A stretch of DNA of 64,000 nt from Rhodococcus spelaei (GTDB lineage: Bacteria; Actinomycetota; Actinomycetes; Mycobacteriales; Mycobacteriaceae). Shown one piece after another: positions 47,764 through 56,616 of this stretch (position 1 is the stretch's first letter; every line of letters begins with the position of its first letter). A program made the translations under genes and the position numbers. The notes beneath the pieces are model-generated. The model was not told the DNA's origin, did no database searches, and saw only the letters and a list, made by a program, of their open reading frames with translations. The DNA lies in contig NZ_VIGH01000010.1 in assembly GCF_006704125.1 (NCBI RefSeq), positions 1 to 64,000 on the forward strand, in the 5' to 3' direction.

Positions 47764-48849
47764 TCAGATCCCTTCGAGATCGGATGCGGCGAGGCCCAGT
47801 TCGAGCTCGCCCAGTGGCTGGAAGTAACGGTCCACGTCGGCGTCCGTGACGTCGGCGAGGCTGGCCGGCGACCAGGACGGGTTGCGGTCCTTGTCCACGA
47901 CCTGCGCGCGGATGCCCTCGACCAGGTCGTGTGACCCGAGCGCCGCGACCGACACCCGGAACTCCTCGTCGAGCACCTGCTCGAGCGTGTCGAGTTCGCG
48001 GGCGTGACGGAGCGAGCGCAGGGTGACCGCCAGCGCGACCGGGGACTTGGCGAGGATCTGGTCGGCGGCGGCCCGGGCCTCGGGGACCTCGCTCTCTCGT
48101 AGGCGCGCGACGATCTGCGGCACGGTCGTCGCCGAGTAGGCGGCGTCGATCCACGACCGCTGCGCCATCAGGTCGGACTCGGGTGCGGGCCGGGAGTGCT
48201 CGTCGAGCGCATCGGCCACCGAGTCGGATTCCAGTGCGGTGACGAACTTCTCGATCGCCTCGGACGGCACGAAGTGGTCCGCGAAGCCGAGTGCGATCGC
48301 GTCGCCGGGACCGAGTCGTCCGGTGGTCAGGGCGACGTGGGTACCGAGTTCGCCGGGCGCGCGGGAGAGCAGGTACGTACCACCGACGTCGGGCACGAAC
48401 CCGATGCCGACCTCGGGCATCGCGATGGTCGAGCGTTCGGTGACCACCCGGACGCTGCCGTGCGCGGAGATCCCGACCCCACCGCCCATCACGATGCCGT
48501 CCATGATCGCCACGTACGGCTTGGGGTACCGGCCGATCGCCGCGTTGAGGACGTACTCGTCGCGCCAGAACTCCCGCGAGCCGGTGCCCCCGCTGCGGGC
48601 GTCGTGGTAAATCGAGACGATGTCGCCGCCGGCGCACAGTCCGCGCTCGCCCGCCCCGTCGACGACGACCGCGCGCACCTCGGGGTCGGACTCCCACTCG
48701 AGCAGGGCCGACGCCATCGACCGGACCATCGCGTGGTTGAGCGCGTTGATCGCCTTGGGCCGGTTGAGCGTCAGCCTCCCCAGGGCGCCCGCCCGCTCGA
48801 CGAGGACCTCGGCGCCGTTCACATCGTTCACGCTGCTCACTTCGTTCAC
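47764..48849 (-). CDS. 3-hydroxyisobutyryl-CoA hydrolase
   Basis: 361-aa crotonase-fold thioesterase, longer than the hydratases and with the C-terminal domain of HIBYL-CoA hydrolases (SWIDAAYSATTVPQIVARL... PSWSPASLADV). Landmarks are FCAGGD-type GLCAGGDIVSIY and MPEVGIGFVPDVGGTYLLSR. It releases 3-hydroxyisobutyrate for MmsB. Several GTG codons in a row (48849, 48840, 48831, 48822) come from a short repeated stretch, so the exact start is uncertain. The first overlaps the upstream stop by 4 nt. Confidence 0.93.
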   Translation of the reverse strand: MNEVSSVNDVNGAEVLVERAGALGRLTLNRPKAINALNHAMVRSMASALLEWESDPEVRAVVVDGAGERGLCAGGDIVSIYHDARSGGTGSREFWRDEYVLNAAIGRYPKPYVAIMDGIVMGGGVGISAHGSVRVVTERSTIAMPEVGIGFVPDVGGTYLLSRAPGELGTHVALTTGRLGPGDAIALGFADHFVPSEAIEKFVTALESDSVADALDEHSRPAPESDLMAQRSWIDAAYSATTVPQIVARLRESEVPEARAAADQILAKSPVALAVTLRSLRHARELDTLEQVLDEEFRVSVAALGSHDLVEGIRAQVVDKDRNPSWSPASLADVTDADVDRYFQPLGELELGLAASDLEGI

Positions 48850-49994
48850 GCTGCGCCTGCCTTTCCGATGACACTGCGGGCGATGACCACCCGCATGATC
48901 TCGTTGGTGCCCTCCAGGATCTGATGCACCCGCAGGTCGCGCACGATCTTCTCCAGTCCGTACTCGGCGAGATAGCCGTAGCCACCGTGCATCTGCAACG
49001 CCCTGTTCGCCACATCGAAACCGGTGTCGGTGGCGAAGCGTTTCGCCATCGCGCACAGTTCGACCTTGTCGGGCACGTCCTCGTCGAGTCCGGCCGCGGC
49101 CCGCCACAGCAGGGTCCGGGCGGCCTCGAGTTCGGTGCGCATGTCGGCGAGCTGGAACTGCAGCGCCTGCGAATCCAGCAGCGCCGCACCGAAGGCCTTG
49201 CGATCGGCCAGGTAGCCGACCGCCATCCGCAGCGCGGCCTCGGCGCCGCCGACCGAGCAGGCGGCGATGTTCAGTCGGCCGCCGTTGAGCCCGGACATGG
49301 CGATCTTGAAGCCGTCACCCTCCGCGCCGAGCCGGTTCGCGGCCGGCACCCGCACCTCGTCGAGGATCACCTGCCTGGTGGGCTGCGCGTTCCAGCCCAT
49401 CTTCTTCTCGTTGGCGCCGAAGGAGAGCCCGGCCGAGTCCTTGGGCACGACGAACGCCGAGATGCCCCGCGGACCGGGCTCCCCGGTGCGGGCCATCACC
49501 ACGTAGACCTCGGAGGTGCCCGCACCGGAGATGAACTGCTTGACCCCGGTCAGGACGTAGTCGTCACCGTCGCGAACCGCCTTGGTGGACAACGCCGCCG
49601 CGTCCGACCCGGCACCGGGCTCGGTGAGGCAGTAGCTGCCGAACTGGTCCATCGAGCACAGTCCGGGCACCCATCGGTGACGCTGCTCGTCGGTGCCGTA
49701 GGTGTCGATCATCCACGTCACCATGTTGTGGATGGAGACGTACGCCGCGATCGACGGGTCACCCGTGGCGAGCTGCTCGAAGATGCGGACGGCGTCGAGG
49801 CGGGACAGTCCCGACCCGCCCACGTCCTCGCGGATGTAGATTCCGCCCATGCCGAGCGAGGCGGCCTTGCGCAGGACGTCGACCGGGAAGTGCTTGGTCT
49901 GGTCCCACTCGATTGCGTTGGGGGCCAGGTACTCCGCGGCGAAGTCGGCGGCGGTGTCGCTGATCGCCCGCTCGTCGTCGGTGAGGGTGAACAT
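48846..49994 (-). CDS. Acyl-CoA dehydrogenase (isobutyryl-CoA dehydrogenase type)
   Basis: 382-aa flavoprotein with the standard N-terminal helical, middle beta and C-terminal helical domains. Family signatures are QFGSYCLTEPGAGSDAA and MHGGYGYLAEYGLEKIVRDL near the C-terminus. The context of mmsA, HIBYL-CoA hydrolase and mmsB points to isobutyryl-CoA. ATG 49994 with AGGA upstream, 8 nt after mmsA. Confidence 0.94.
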   Translation of the reverse strand: MFTLTDDERAISDTAADFAAEYLAPNAIEWDQTKHFPVDVLRKAASLGMGGIYIREDVGGSGLSRLDAVRIFEQLATGDPSIAAYVSIHNMVTWMIDTYGTDEQRHRWVPGLCSMDQFGSYCLTEPGAGSDAAALSTKAVRDGDDYVLTGVKQFISGAGTSEVYVVMARTGEPGPRGISAFVVPKDSAGLSFGANEKKMGWNAQPTRQVILDEVRVPAANRLGAEGDGFKIAMSGLNGGRLNIAACSVGGAEAALRMAVGYLADRKAFGAALLDSQALQFQLADMRTELEAARTLLWRAAAGLDEDVPDKVELCAMAKRFATDTGFDVANRALQMHGGYGYLAEYGLEKIVRDLRVHQILEGTNEIMRVVIARSVIGKAGAA

Positions 49995-50002
49995 GATCGG
50001 TC

Positions 50003-51508
50003 CTAGTCCATCGTCGGGATGACGAAGTGGTTGGCAGATTCTTCCTTCTTGCCCGACGGCCAGCGCTGGGTGACCGTCTTGGTCTTGGTGTAGAAGCGGA
50101 TCGAGTCCGGCCCGTGCTGGTTGAGGTCGCCGAAGCCGGAGGCCTTCCAACCACCGAAGGTGTGGTAGGCGATCGGCACCGGGATCGGCACGTTGATGCC
50201 GACCATGCCGACCTGGACGCGGGTGGCGAAGTCCCGCGCGGTGTCGCCGTCGCTGGTGAAGATCGCGACGCCGTTGCCGTACTCGTGGTCGGTGGGCAGC
50301 GCGAGTGCCTCCTCGTAGTCGTGCGCCCGGACGACCTGCAGCACCGGGCCGAAGATTTCCTCCTTGTACACCCGCATGTCCTTGGTGACCCGGTCGAGCA
50401 GCGTTGCGCCGGTGAAGAACCCGTCGCCCGCACCGTCGATCGTCCGGTTCCGGCCGTCGACCACCACCTCGGCGCCCTCGTCGACGGCGATCTGCACGTA
50501 GTCGGCGACCCGCTGGACCGCATCCGAGGACACGAGGGGGCCGAAGTCGACGCCCTTGTCGTGCGAGTGACCGACGTTGAGCTTGTGCACGCGCTCGGTC
50601 AGTTTCTCGACGAGCTTGTCCGCGGTGTCCTCGCCGACCGGCACGGCCACTGAGATGGCCATGCAGCGCTGACCGGCGGAGCCGTAGCCGGCGCCGATCA
50701 GCTGGTCTGCCACGTCGTCGAGGTCGGCGTCGGGCATCACGATCGCGTGGTTCTTGGCGCCGCCGAAGCACTGCGCGCGCTTGCCGTTCGCGGTGGCGGT
50801 CTCGTAGATGTACTGGGCGATCGGGGTGGAGCCGACGAAGCCGACCGCCTTGATGCGGGGGTCGTGCAACAGCGCGTCGACTGCCTCCTTGTCGCCGTTG
50901 ACGACGTTGAACACGCCTGCGGGCAGACCGGCCTCGACGAAGAGTTCCGCGAGGCGCAGCGGTACCGAGGGGTCACGCTCGGAGGGCTTGAGCACGAAGG
51001 CATTGCCGCATGCCAGCGCCGGGCCCGCCTTCCACAGCGGGATCATCGCGGGGAAGTTGAACGGGGTGATGCCGGCGACGACGCCGAGCGGCTGCCGCAT
51101 GGAGTAGACGTCGATACCGGTGCCCGCGCCCTCGGTGTACTCGCCCTTGAGCAGGTGCGGGATGCCGATGGCGAACTCGATGACCTCGAGGCCGCGCTGG
51201 ATGTCGCCCTTGGCGTCCGGGACCGTCTTGCCATGCTCCGAAGACAGCAACTCGGCGAGCGAATCCATCTCGTCCTGCACGAGGGCCACGAACTTCATCA
51301 GCACGCGGGCGCGCTTCTGCGGGTTCCAGGCAGCCCATTCGCGCTGCGCCTCGGCCGCATCGGCGATGACGGCCTCGACCTCGGACTTGTCTGCCAGTGG
51401 CACCGTCGCCTGGACCTGACCGGTGTTGGGGTCGTACACGTCCCCAAACCTGCCGGAGGTGCCGGGGACACGCTTGCCACCGACGAAGTGCGTAAGTTCC
51501 TGAACCAT
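50003..51508 (-). CDS. mmsA: Methylmalonate-semialdehyde dehydrogenase (CoA-acylating)
   Basis: 501-aa aldehyde dehydrogenase producing propionyl-CoA from methylmalonate semialdehyde. The catalytic cysteine C282 is in GYGSAGQRCMAISVAV, the MmsA-type motif, with PFNFPAMIPLW and the FGGAKNHAIVMPDAD stretch in place of the usual Glu motif. ATG 51508 (MVQELTHFVGGKRVPG). First gene of the valine operon, with palindromes upstream. Confidence 0.96.
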   Translation of the reverse strand: MVQELTHFVGGKRVPGTSGRFGDVYDPNTGQVQATVPLADKSEVEAVIADAAEAQREWAAWNPQKRARVLMKFVALVQDEMDSLAELLSSEHGKTVPDAKGDIQRGLEVIEFAIGIPHLLKGEYTEGAGTGIDVYSMRQPLGVVAGITPFNFPAMIPLWKAGPALACGNAFVLKPSERDPSVPLRLAELFVEAGLPAGVFNVVNGDKEAVDALLHDPRIKAVGFVGSTPIAQYIYETATANGKRAQCFGGAKNHAIVMPDADLDDVADQLIGAGYGSAGQRCMAISVAVPVGEDTADKLVEKLTERVHKLNVGHSHDKGVDFGPLVSSDAVQRVADYVQIAVDEGAEVVVDGRNRTIDGAGDGFFTGATLLDRVTKDMRVYKEEIFGPVLQVVRAHDYEEALALPTDHEYGNGVAIFTSDGDTARDFATRVQVGMVGINVPIPVPIAYHTFGGWKASGFGDLNQHGPDSIRFYTKTKTVTQRWPSGKKEESANHFVIPTMD

Positions 51509-51580
51509 TTTCTCGACCCGTCCTGACTCGAAGACAGCCCGCGCGGCCCGCGACCGGCGGCGAAGTTCTGAATATGTTGC

Positions 51581-51597
51581 CATCCTATAGTTGGATG
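51581..51597. promoter_or_regulatory. operator candidate upstream of mmsA
   Basis: CATCC-TATAGTT-GGATG, a perfect 5-bp dyad with an overlapping second half-site in GGATGTCCATC (51593-51603). It is about 73 bp before the mmsA start. The rest of 51509-51736 holds the 55-nt element and nothing else recognisable. Confidence 0.5.
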
Positions 51598-51614
51598 TCC
51601 ATCTATGTCCAGAG

Positions 51615-51669
51615 GCGCCTCCGGCGCCCGTGAGTCCTTCTGGCCCACCACGGGACCACAAGGACTCAC
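51615..51669. repeat. 55-nt palindromic element, copy C
   Basis: Mini-hairpin GCGCC-TCC-GGCGC, CC, then a 40-nt imperfect palindrome (51630-51669) starting GTGAGTCCTT and ending AAGGACTCAC. The arms are unrelated in sequence to copies A and B, but length and layout are identical. Confidence 0.85.
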
Positions 51670-51736
51670 GGTCGGCGTGGCCGCTCAGCGGGAAGCGGGG
51701 GTTGTGGACGGCCGCAGACCGGCAGACGCTGGCTGC

Positions 51737-52504
51737 ATGTCTGAATCCACTTCCCCCACCACCGCCGTCATCGTGACCGGCGGGGCGTCCGGCATCGGCC
51801 TGGCGTCCGCCCGCTCGCTCGCCGAGGCCGGCCGGCCCGTCGCCCTCTGGGACATCAACGAGGAGAAGGCGAAGTCCGGTGCCGCCGCGATCGCCGCCGA
51901 CTTCGGCGTCGAGGCGATCGGCGTCGGTGTCGACCTGAGCAATCCCGACCTGTACGCGGACGCGCTGGCCACCACCCGCGCCGCGCTGCCGAACATCGGC
52001 GGACTGGTGCACGCCGCGGGCGTCGTCGACCAGGGTTCACTCGAGGGTGTCACCGTCGACGTGTGGGATCTCGGCATCAACACCCACCTGCGCCCGCTGG
52101 TGCTACTGACGAAGGAACTGCTCCCGGACTTCCAGGCCAACCCGGGCTCGGCGATCGTGGGTGTCGCCTCGATCAACGCGCACCTCGGCAACGCGATCAA
52201 CCCGGTCTACTCCGCGGCCAAGGGCGGCATGCTCGCGGTCGTGCGCTCGCTCGCCGACCGGCTCGGCCCGGACGGGATCCGCATCAACTGCGTCTCCCCG
52301 GGCCAGATCCTGACACCGATGCTGCAGCCGACTGTCGACGCCCTCCCCGCCGGCACGTTCGAGCGACGCATCCTGCTCGGCCGACTCGGACGGCCGGAGG
52401 AGGTCGCCCGCGCGGTCCGCTTCATGCTCTCCGACGAGGCGAGCTACATCACCGCCACCGAACTGGTCGTCGACGGCGGCAACATCTCCTCGCAGCGGAT
52501 GTAA
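51737..52504 (+). CDS. SDR-family oxidoreductase
   Basis: 255-aa short-chain dehydrogenase. TGGASGIG (residues about 14-21), HAAGVVDQG in place of NNAG, YSAAKGG catalytic motif, and the usual ELVVDGGNISSQRM end. The substrate is unknown. It diverges from mmsA and converges with the SWIM gene, whose stop is the next base. Confidence 0.92.
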   Translation: MSESTSPTTAVIVTGGASGIGLASARSLAEAGRPVALWDINEEKAKSGAAAIAADFGVEAIGVGVDLSNPDLYADALATTRAALPNIGGLVHAAGVVDQGSLEGVTVDVWDLGINTHLRPLVLLTKELLPDFQANPGSAIVGVASINAHLGNAINPVYSAAKGGMLAVVRSLADRLGPDGIRINCVSPGQILTPMLQPTVDALPAGTFERRILLGRLGRPEEVARAVRFMLSDEASYITATELVVDGGNISSQRM

Positions 52505-53311
52505 CTAGTCCCGCCCGAGCGCGCGGTACAGCGCGTCGAGGTCGCGCTGGGCCCGCGCGACCGCCGGCTCCTCGACCCGGAACGCCCGCAGCGCCTTGCG
52601 CAGCAGCGCCGGGTCGAGGTCCTCGGGCGCGGGGCGGAACTCCACCCGGGGCAGCGCCGGCAGCGCGGTGCGGTCGCCGAAGTAGTCGTCGAAGTCGATC
52701 GCCGCCTCCTCGCCGCCGTCCTCGACGCCGCGGATCAGCGTGTCCAGGTCCAGGCCACGCAGCGTCAGGATCGCCAGCGGGTCGGTGTCGAGCCGCTCGG
52801 CGGTCAGGTACACCACCGCCGCGGCGTGCTTGCAGGGCCAGCCCGGGTCGGGGCAGGTGCACCCGAAGTCGATCTCGCCGGAGTCCTGCGGCAGCAACAG
52901 GTCGCCGAGTTCGGCGGGCACGGTGCCCGCGGCGAGCGCCGCGAGCATCCCGGGCGTGCCCCGGACCCGCCCGATCAGCGAGTCGACAACGTCCCGGTCC
53001 AGCGGGCGCAGCGTGAACGTCGCGGTGAACGGGTCGATCTGACTTCCCTGCACCTCGCCGACGACCGCGCCCGGCGCGATCCGGAAGCTGATCACCTGAC
53101 CGGCGCGCGCGTGACCGCGACCGCGGCTGATCCGGCCTGCATCCGCGATGCGTTCGATCGACGACACCAGCGCCCGGCCCCACCACGACTGCGCGAACGC
53201 GCCGCGCCGGGGCGTCGCCTGCGCTCCCCCGCCTGCCCTGCGCGGCCTGTCGAACTGGCTGAAGTCCGGCCCGCGACGACGACCCGAGCCGTGTCCCCGT
53301 GACGCGTTCAT
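52505..53311 (-). CDS. SWIM zinc-finger protein
   Basis: 268-aa protein. A basic N-terminus (GHGSGRRRGPDFSQF, then AFAQSWWGRALVSSIERIAD) precedes a SWIM domain with the CxCx7CxH pattern in FGCTCPDPGWPCKHAAAVVY. Such proteins are regularly encoded beside SNF2 helicases in actinobacteria and probably act with them on DNA. ATG 53311 overlaps the helicase stop (ATGA). Confidence 0.9.
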   Translation of the reverse strand: MNASRGHGSGRRRGPDFSQFDRPRRAGGGAQATPRRGAFAQSWWGRALVSSIERIADAGRISRGRGHARAGQVISFRIAPGAVVGEVQGSQIDPFTATFTLRPLDRDVVDSLIGRVRGTPGMLAALAAGTVPAELGDLLLPQDSGEIDFGCTCPDPGWPCKHAAAVVYLTAERLDTDPLAILTLRGLDLDTLIRGVEDGGEEAAIDFDDYFGDRTALPALPRVEFRPAPEDLDPALLRKALRAFRVEEPAVARAQRDLDALYRALGRD

Positions 53312-56160
53312 TCGCCCACCGCGTCCTCGCTCAGGTACATCAGCTCGCGTAGCTCCTCGGTGCTCATCTCGGTGATCCACTTCTCGCCGGCGCCGACGGC
53401 GAGGTCGGCCAGCTCCGACTTGCTGGCGATCATCGCGTCGATCCGCTCTTCCAGGGTGCCGACGCAGACGATCTTGCGGACCTGGACGTCGCGCCGCTGG
53501 CCGATCCGGAAGGCGCGGTCGGTGGCCTGGTTCTCGACCGCCGGGTTCCACCAGCGGTCCAGGTGCACAACGTGATTGGCGGCGGTCAGATTGAGGCCGG
53601 TGCCGCCCGCCTTGAGCGAGAGCAACATGATCGGCGCAGTGTCTCCGTTGGCGCGCTCGGCTTGAAAGTCCCGCACCATCGCGTCTCGTCTGCCGCGCGC
53701 GACGCCGCCGTGCAGGAACGGGACCTCGGTACCGAACCGCTCCGACAGGTACGGCGCGACGATCGCCCCGAATTCGCGGAACTGAGTGAACAGCAACACC
53801 CGTTCACCGTCCGCGAGCACCGAGTCCACGATGTCCTCGACCAGTCCGAGCTTGCCCGACCGGTGCCGGCCGCGCCGCAGTACGGGTGAGCCGTCGCCGA
53901 GGAAGTGCGCCGGATGGTTGCAGACCTGTTTGAGCCGAGTGAGGGCGGCGAGCACCACCCCCTTGCGGGCGACCCCCTCCGCCTCGCGGAGCTTGGCCAC
54001 CATGTCCTCGACCACCGCCTTGTACAGCGCGGCCTGCTCGACGGTGAGATTGGCGCGCACCGTCATCTCGAACTTGTCGGGCAGGTCGGAAATCACCTCG
54101 GGGTCGGTCTTGACCCGTCGCAGCACGAACGGGGAGGTCGCCGCGCGCAGTCGGCTGAGCGCTCCCTCGTCGTGCTCGCGCTCGATGGGGACCGCGAACC
54201 GGGCGCGGAACTGCTGCGCGGAGCCGAGCATGTTCGGGTTCACGAAGTCGAGGATCGAGCGCAGTTCGTCGAGCCGGTTCTCGACCGGGGTACCGGTCAA
54301 CGCGAGCCGGTGCCGCGCCGGGACGGCCCGGGCGGCGTGAGCCTGCCTCGTGGCGGCGTTCTTGACGTGTTGCGCCTCGTCGAGCACGATCCGGCCCCAC
54401 CACAGCTCGCGCAGCGCCGCGACGTCCCGGGCGAGCAGCGCATAGGTGGTGATCACCAGGTCGTGCTCGGCGACGGCGGCGGTGAGGTCGTCGGCTCGCA
54501 ACCGGTCGACGCCGTGGTGCACGTGCACACGCAGGCCCGGCGTGAACCGTGCCGCCTCGCGCTGCCAGTTCCCGACCACCGACATCGGACACACCAGCAG
54601 CGTCGGATCGGGGCGCGTGGCCGCGTCGGCCCGCTCGTGGGCGAGCAGCGCCAGCAACTGGATCGTCTTGCCGAGACCCATGTCGTCGGCCAGCACCGCG
54701 CCGAGCCCGAGGTCGCTCATGTAGGCGAGCCAGTCCAGGCCACGCCGCTGGTACGGCCTCAGGGTGGCGGTCAGTCCCGCCGGGACCGGAACGCCGACCG
54801 GCCGTGCCTGCGAATCGAGCAGGCCCGCAACCCATCCGGTCGAGGTGATCTCTTCCACCGGGGCGGGCGGCGGATCGAGCGCGGTGAGCTCACCGAGCAG
54901 CTCGCCGAGCGTGCGCTCGCGTCCGGCTTGTTGCCGGGTGACGTACGCGGCGGCCTTCGCCAGAACGGCCTGGTTCGCCTGCACCCACTGTCCGCGCAGC
55001 CGGACCAGGTCGGTCTTGGTGCGGGTGAGCTTCGCCATCTCGGCGTTCGTGAGCACCATCTCGCCGAGGGCCAGTTCCCAGTTGTAGGTGACCAGCTGAC
55101 CGAGGCCGACGGCACGCTCGTCGGTGTCGAGCAGCACCGGCGGGCTCGAGACCCGCAGCCGCAGCGACGGTGACGCCACGCTCCAGGCCCGCGGCAGCAG
55201 CACGGTGACGTCCGCATCCGCCAGCGCCGTCGCACCGTGCGCGACCAGGTCGGTGACCACGGCGAGCGGGAGCAGCAGGTCCAGGCTGTCCGGGTCCGAC
55301 GGCACGCCGCGTAGCCGGGGATACGCGTCCATGGCCTCGCCCAGCTTGCGGACGCCGATCTTGAGGGCCACCGGGTCGGCGAGATGCACGGGGACGGGAG
55401 CCGGGGCCTCACCGGTCGGGCGCAGACAGACCTCGAGACGCCAGAGCACGTCGTCGGGCTCGTGCTCGTCGCCGTCCACCTCCTCGGGTTCGACCAGTCG
55501 CAGCACCAGGTCGGGCTCGTCCACCGCGAGGCTCTTCCGCCACTCCTGCAGGTCCGTCGCGACCTGTTGGGTGCCCTCCGACAGCGCGGTGTCGGTGAGC
55601 AGGGCATGCAGGAGCGGGTGTTCGGCCCCGCGATCGCCCAGTGCCGACCGCACGATCGGGTCGGTGATCTCGAAGATGAAATCTTCCAACATCTTTCGGC
55701 CCCCGCGCGCACTGCGGAGCGCGCCCGGCATGGCGACGACCAGTTCGGACACCCAGGCCCGTTGGCGTTCGCCGCCGACGAGGCGCCACCGCACCCACCA
55801 CTGCCCGTCCTGGCGGGACATCGCGGGCACCACCCGGCCGGCGCGAACCCAGCGCAGCACACCCTGCGCGACGTGCGCGAGGAACCGGAGGTCGCCCGAC
55901 AGCCGAGGGTCGGCGGTCGGAAGGCCGAGCAGCACGTCGGCAGCGGCAGCCGGGGCGAGGGCGAGCGCGGGGAGGGTGAGGTCGGCGAGCGTGCCGTCGC
56001 CGTTGGGCAGGGAGACCGTCACGCGGTGCCGGGGCCTGCGCTCGAGGACCGCGTTCAGCGCCGCCGAGGGGAGGTCGGTGGCCCCGTCCGGCGTCTGTGC
56101 CGCGCCGGCGTCGCGCCACAGCATCAACCCCGATCCGGGAGACCAGAGCGCGTGCACCAT
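53308..56160 (-). CDS. SNF2-family DEAD/DEAH helicase
   Basis: 950-aa SWI2/SNF2 ATPase. An N-terminal half of about 430 residues specific to bacterial SNF2 proteins precedes the motor: motif I LADDMGLGKT, motif II DEAQHVKN, motif III ALTGTPVEN, and the C-terminal lobe ending in motif VI QATDRAFRIGQRRDV. A DNA translocase, coupled to the SWIM gene; roles in repair or transcription are inferred from the family. ATG 56160 is preferred over a TTG four codons upstream. Confidence 0.95.
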   Translation of the reverse strand: MVHALWSPGSGLMLWRDAGAAQTPDGATDLPSAALNAVLERRPRHRVTVSLPNGDGTLADLTLPALALAPAAAADVLLGLPTADPRLSGDLRFLAHVAQGVLRWVRAGRVVPAMSRQDGQWWVRWRLVGGERQRAWVSELVVAMPGALRSARGGRKMLEDFIFEITDPIVRSALGDRGAEHPLLHALLTDTALSEGTQQVATDLQEWRKSLAVDEPDLVLRLVEPEEVDGDEHEPDDVLWRLEVCLRPTGEAPAPVPVHLADPVALKIGVRKLGEAMDAYPRLRGVPSDPDSLDLLLPLAVVTDLVAHGATALADADVTVLLPRAWSVASPSLRLRVSSPPVLLDTDERAVGLGQLVTYNWELALGEMVLTNAEMAKLTRTKTDLVRLRGQWVQANQAVLAKAAAYVTRQQAGRERTLGELLGELTALDPPPAPVEEITSTGWVAGLLDSQARPVGVPVPAGLTATLRPYQRRGLDWLAYMSDLGLGAVLADDMGLGKTIQLLALLAHERADAATRPDPTLLVCPMSVVGNWQREAARFTPGLRVHVHHGVDRLRADDLTAAVAEHDLVITTYALLARDVAALRELWWGRIVLDEAQHVKNAATRQAHAARAVPARHRLALTGTPVENRLDELRSILDFVNPNMLGSAQQFRARFAVPIEREHDEGALSRLRAATSPFVLRRVKTDPEVISDLPDKFEMTVRANLTVEQAALYKAVVEDMVAKLREAEGVARKGVVLAALTRLKQVCNHPAHFLGDGSPVLRRGRHRSGKLGLVEDIVDSVLADGERVLLFTQFREFGAIVAPYLSERFGTEVPFLHGGVARGRRDAMVRDFQAERANGDTAPIMLLSLKAGGTGLNLTAANHVVHLDRWWNPAVENQATDRAFRIGQRRDVQVRKIVCVGTLEERIDAMIASKSELADLAVGAGEKWITEMSTEELRELMYLSEDAVGE

Positions 56161-56265
56161 CCGCCCATCCAATCACCCGGGTCCGACGGTCCCGGTTGGC
56201 ACTGGATTTGTCGGCTTGACCAGCGAGATAATGGCCATTGGCCACCACCAGGTCGGGAGCGCCGC

Positions 56266-56583
56266 ATGACCATACTGATTCAGGTCCTCGAGCAGGGCTA
56301 CTCGCAGAGCACCCCGTGGGAGCAACGCCGGTACCACTTCGTGGACGCGGCCCGGATCATCGGCATCCGGCTCGACGGGCAACTCGGCGTGTGGATCGAC
56401 ATGGCCCGGCCGGGCGAGTCACATCAACTGGCGGTCGCGGTCGACGCGGAGAACACCATCCACTTCATGCTGCGGGCGTTCGACAAGATCGCGACCTGCG
56501 AGCGTGAGGGCGGATCGTGGTTGATCGGGCACGACGGCAGCGACTTCAACTCCATTCAGGCGTCCCCGTACGGGGACGCCTAG
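56266..56583 (+). CDS. Hypothetical protein
   Basis: 105-aa protein I do not recognise. It begins MTILIQVLEQGYSQSTPWEQ and looks like one small alpha/beta domain (RRYHFVDAARIIGIRLDGQLG, then HFMLRAFDKIATCEREGG), with no signal peptide or membrane helix. GGGAGC lies upstream of the ATG. It diverges from the SNF2 gene across about 105 bp. Confidence 0.7.
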   Translation: MTILIQVLEQGYSQSTPWEQRRYHFVDAARIIGIRLDGQLGVWIDMARPGESHQLAVAVDAENTIHFMLRAFDKIATCEREGGSWLIGHDGSDFNSIQASPYGDA

Positions 56584-56616
56584 CGAGAGCCGGCGCTTCT
56601 GCCTGTCGAGGCCGAG

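Noticed and set aside
26691-51669. CRISPR array from repeated palindromes
   Set aside because: The copies are isolated, kilobases apart, with no regular spacers and no cas genes.
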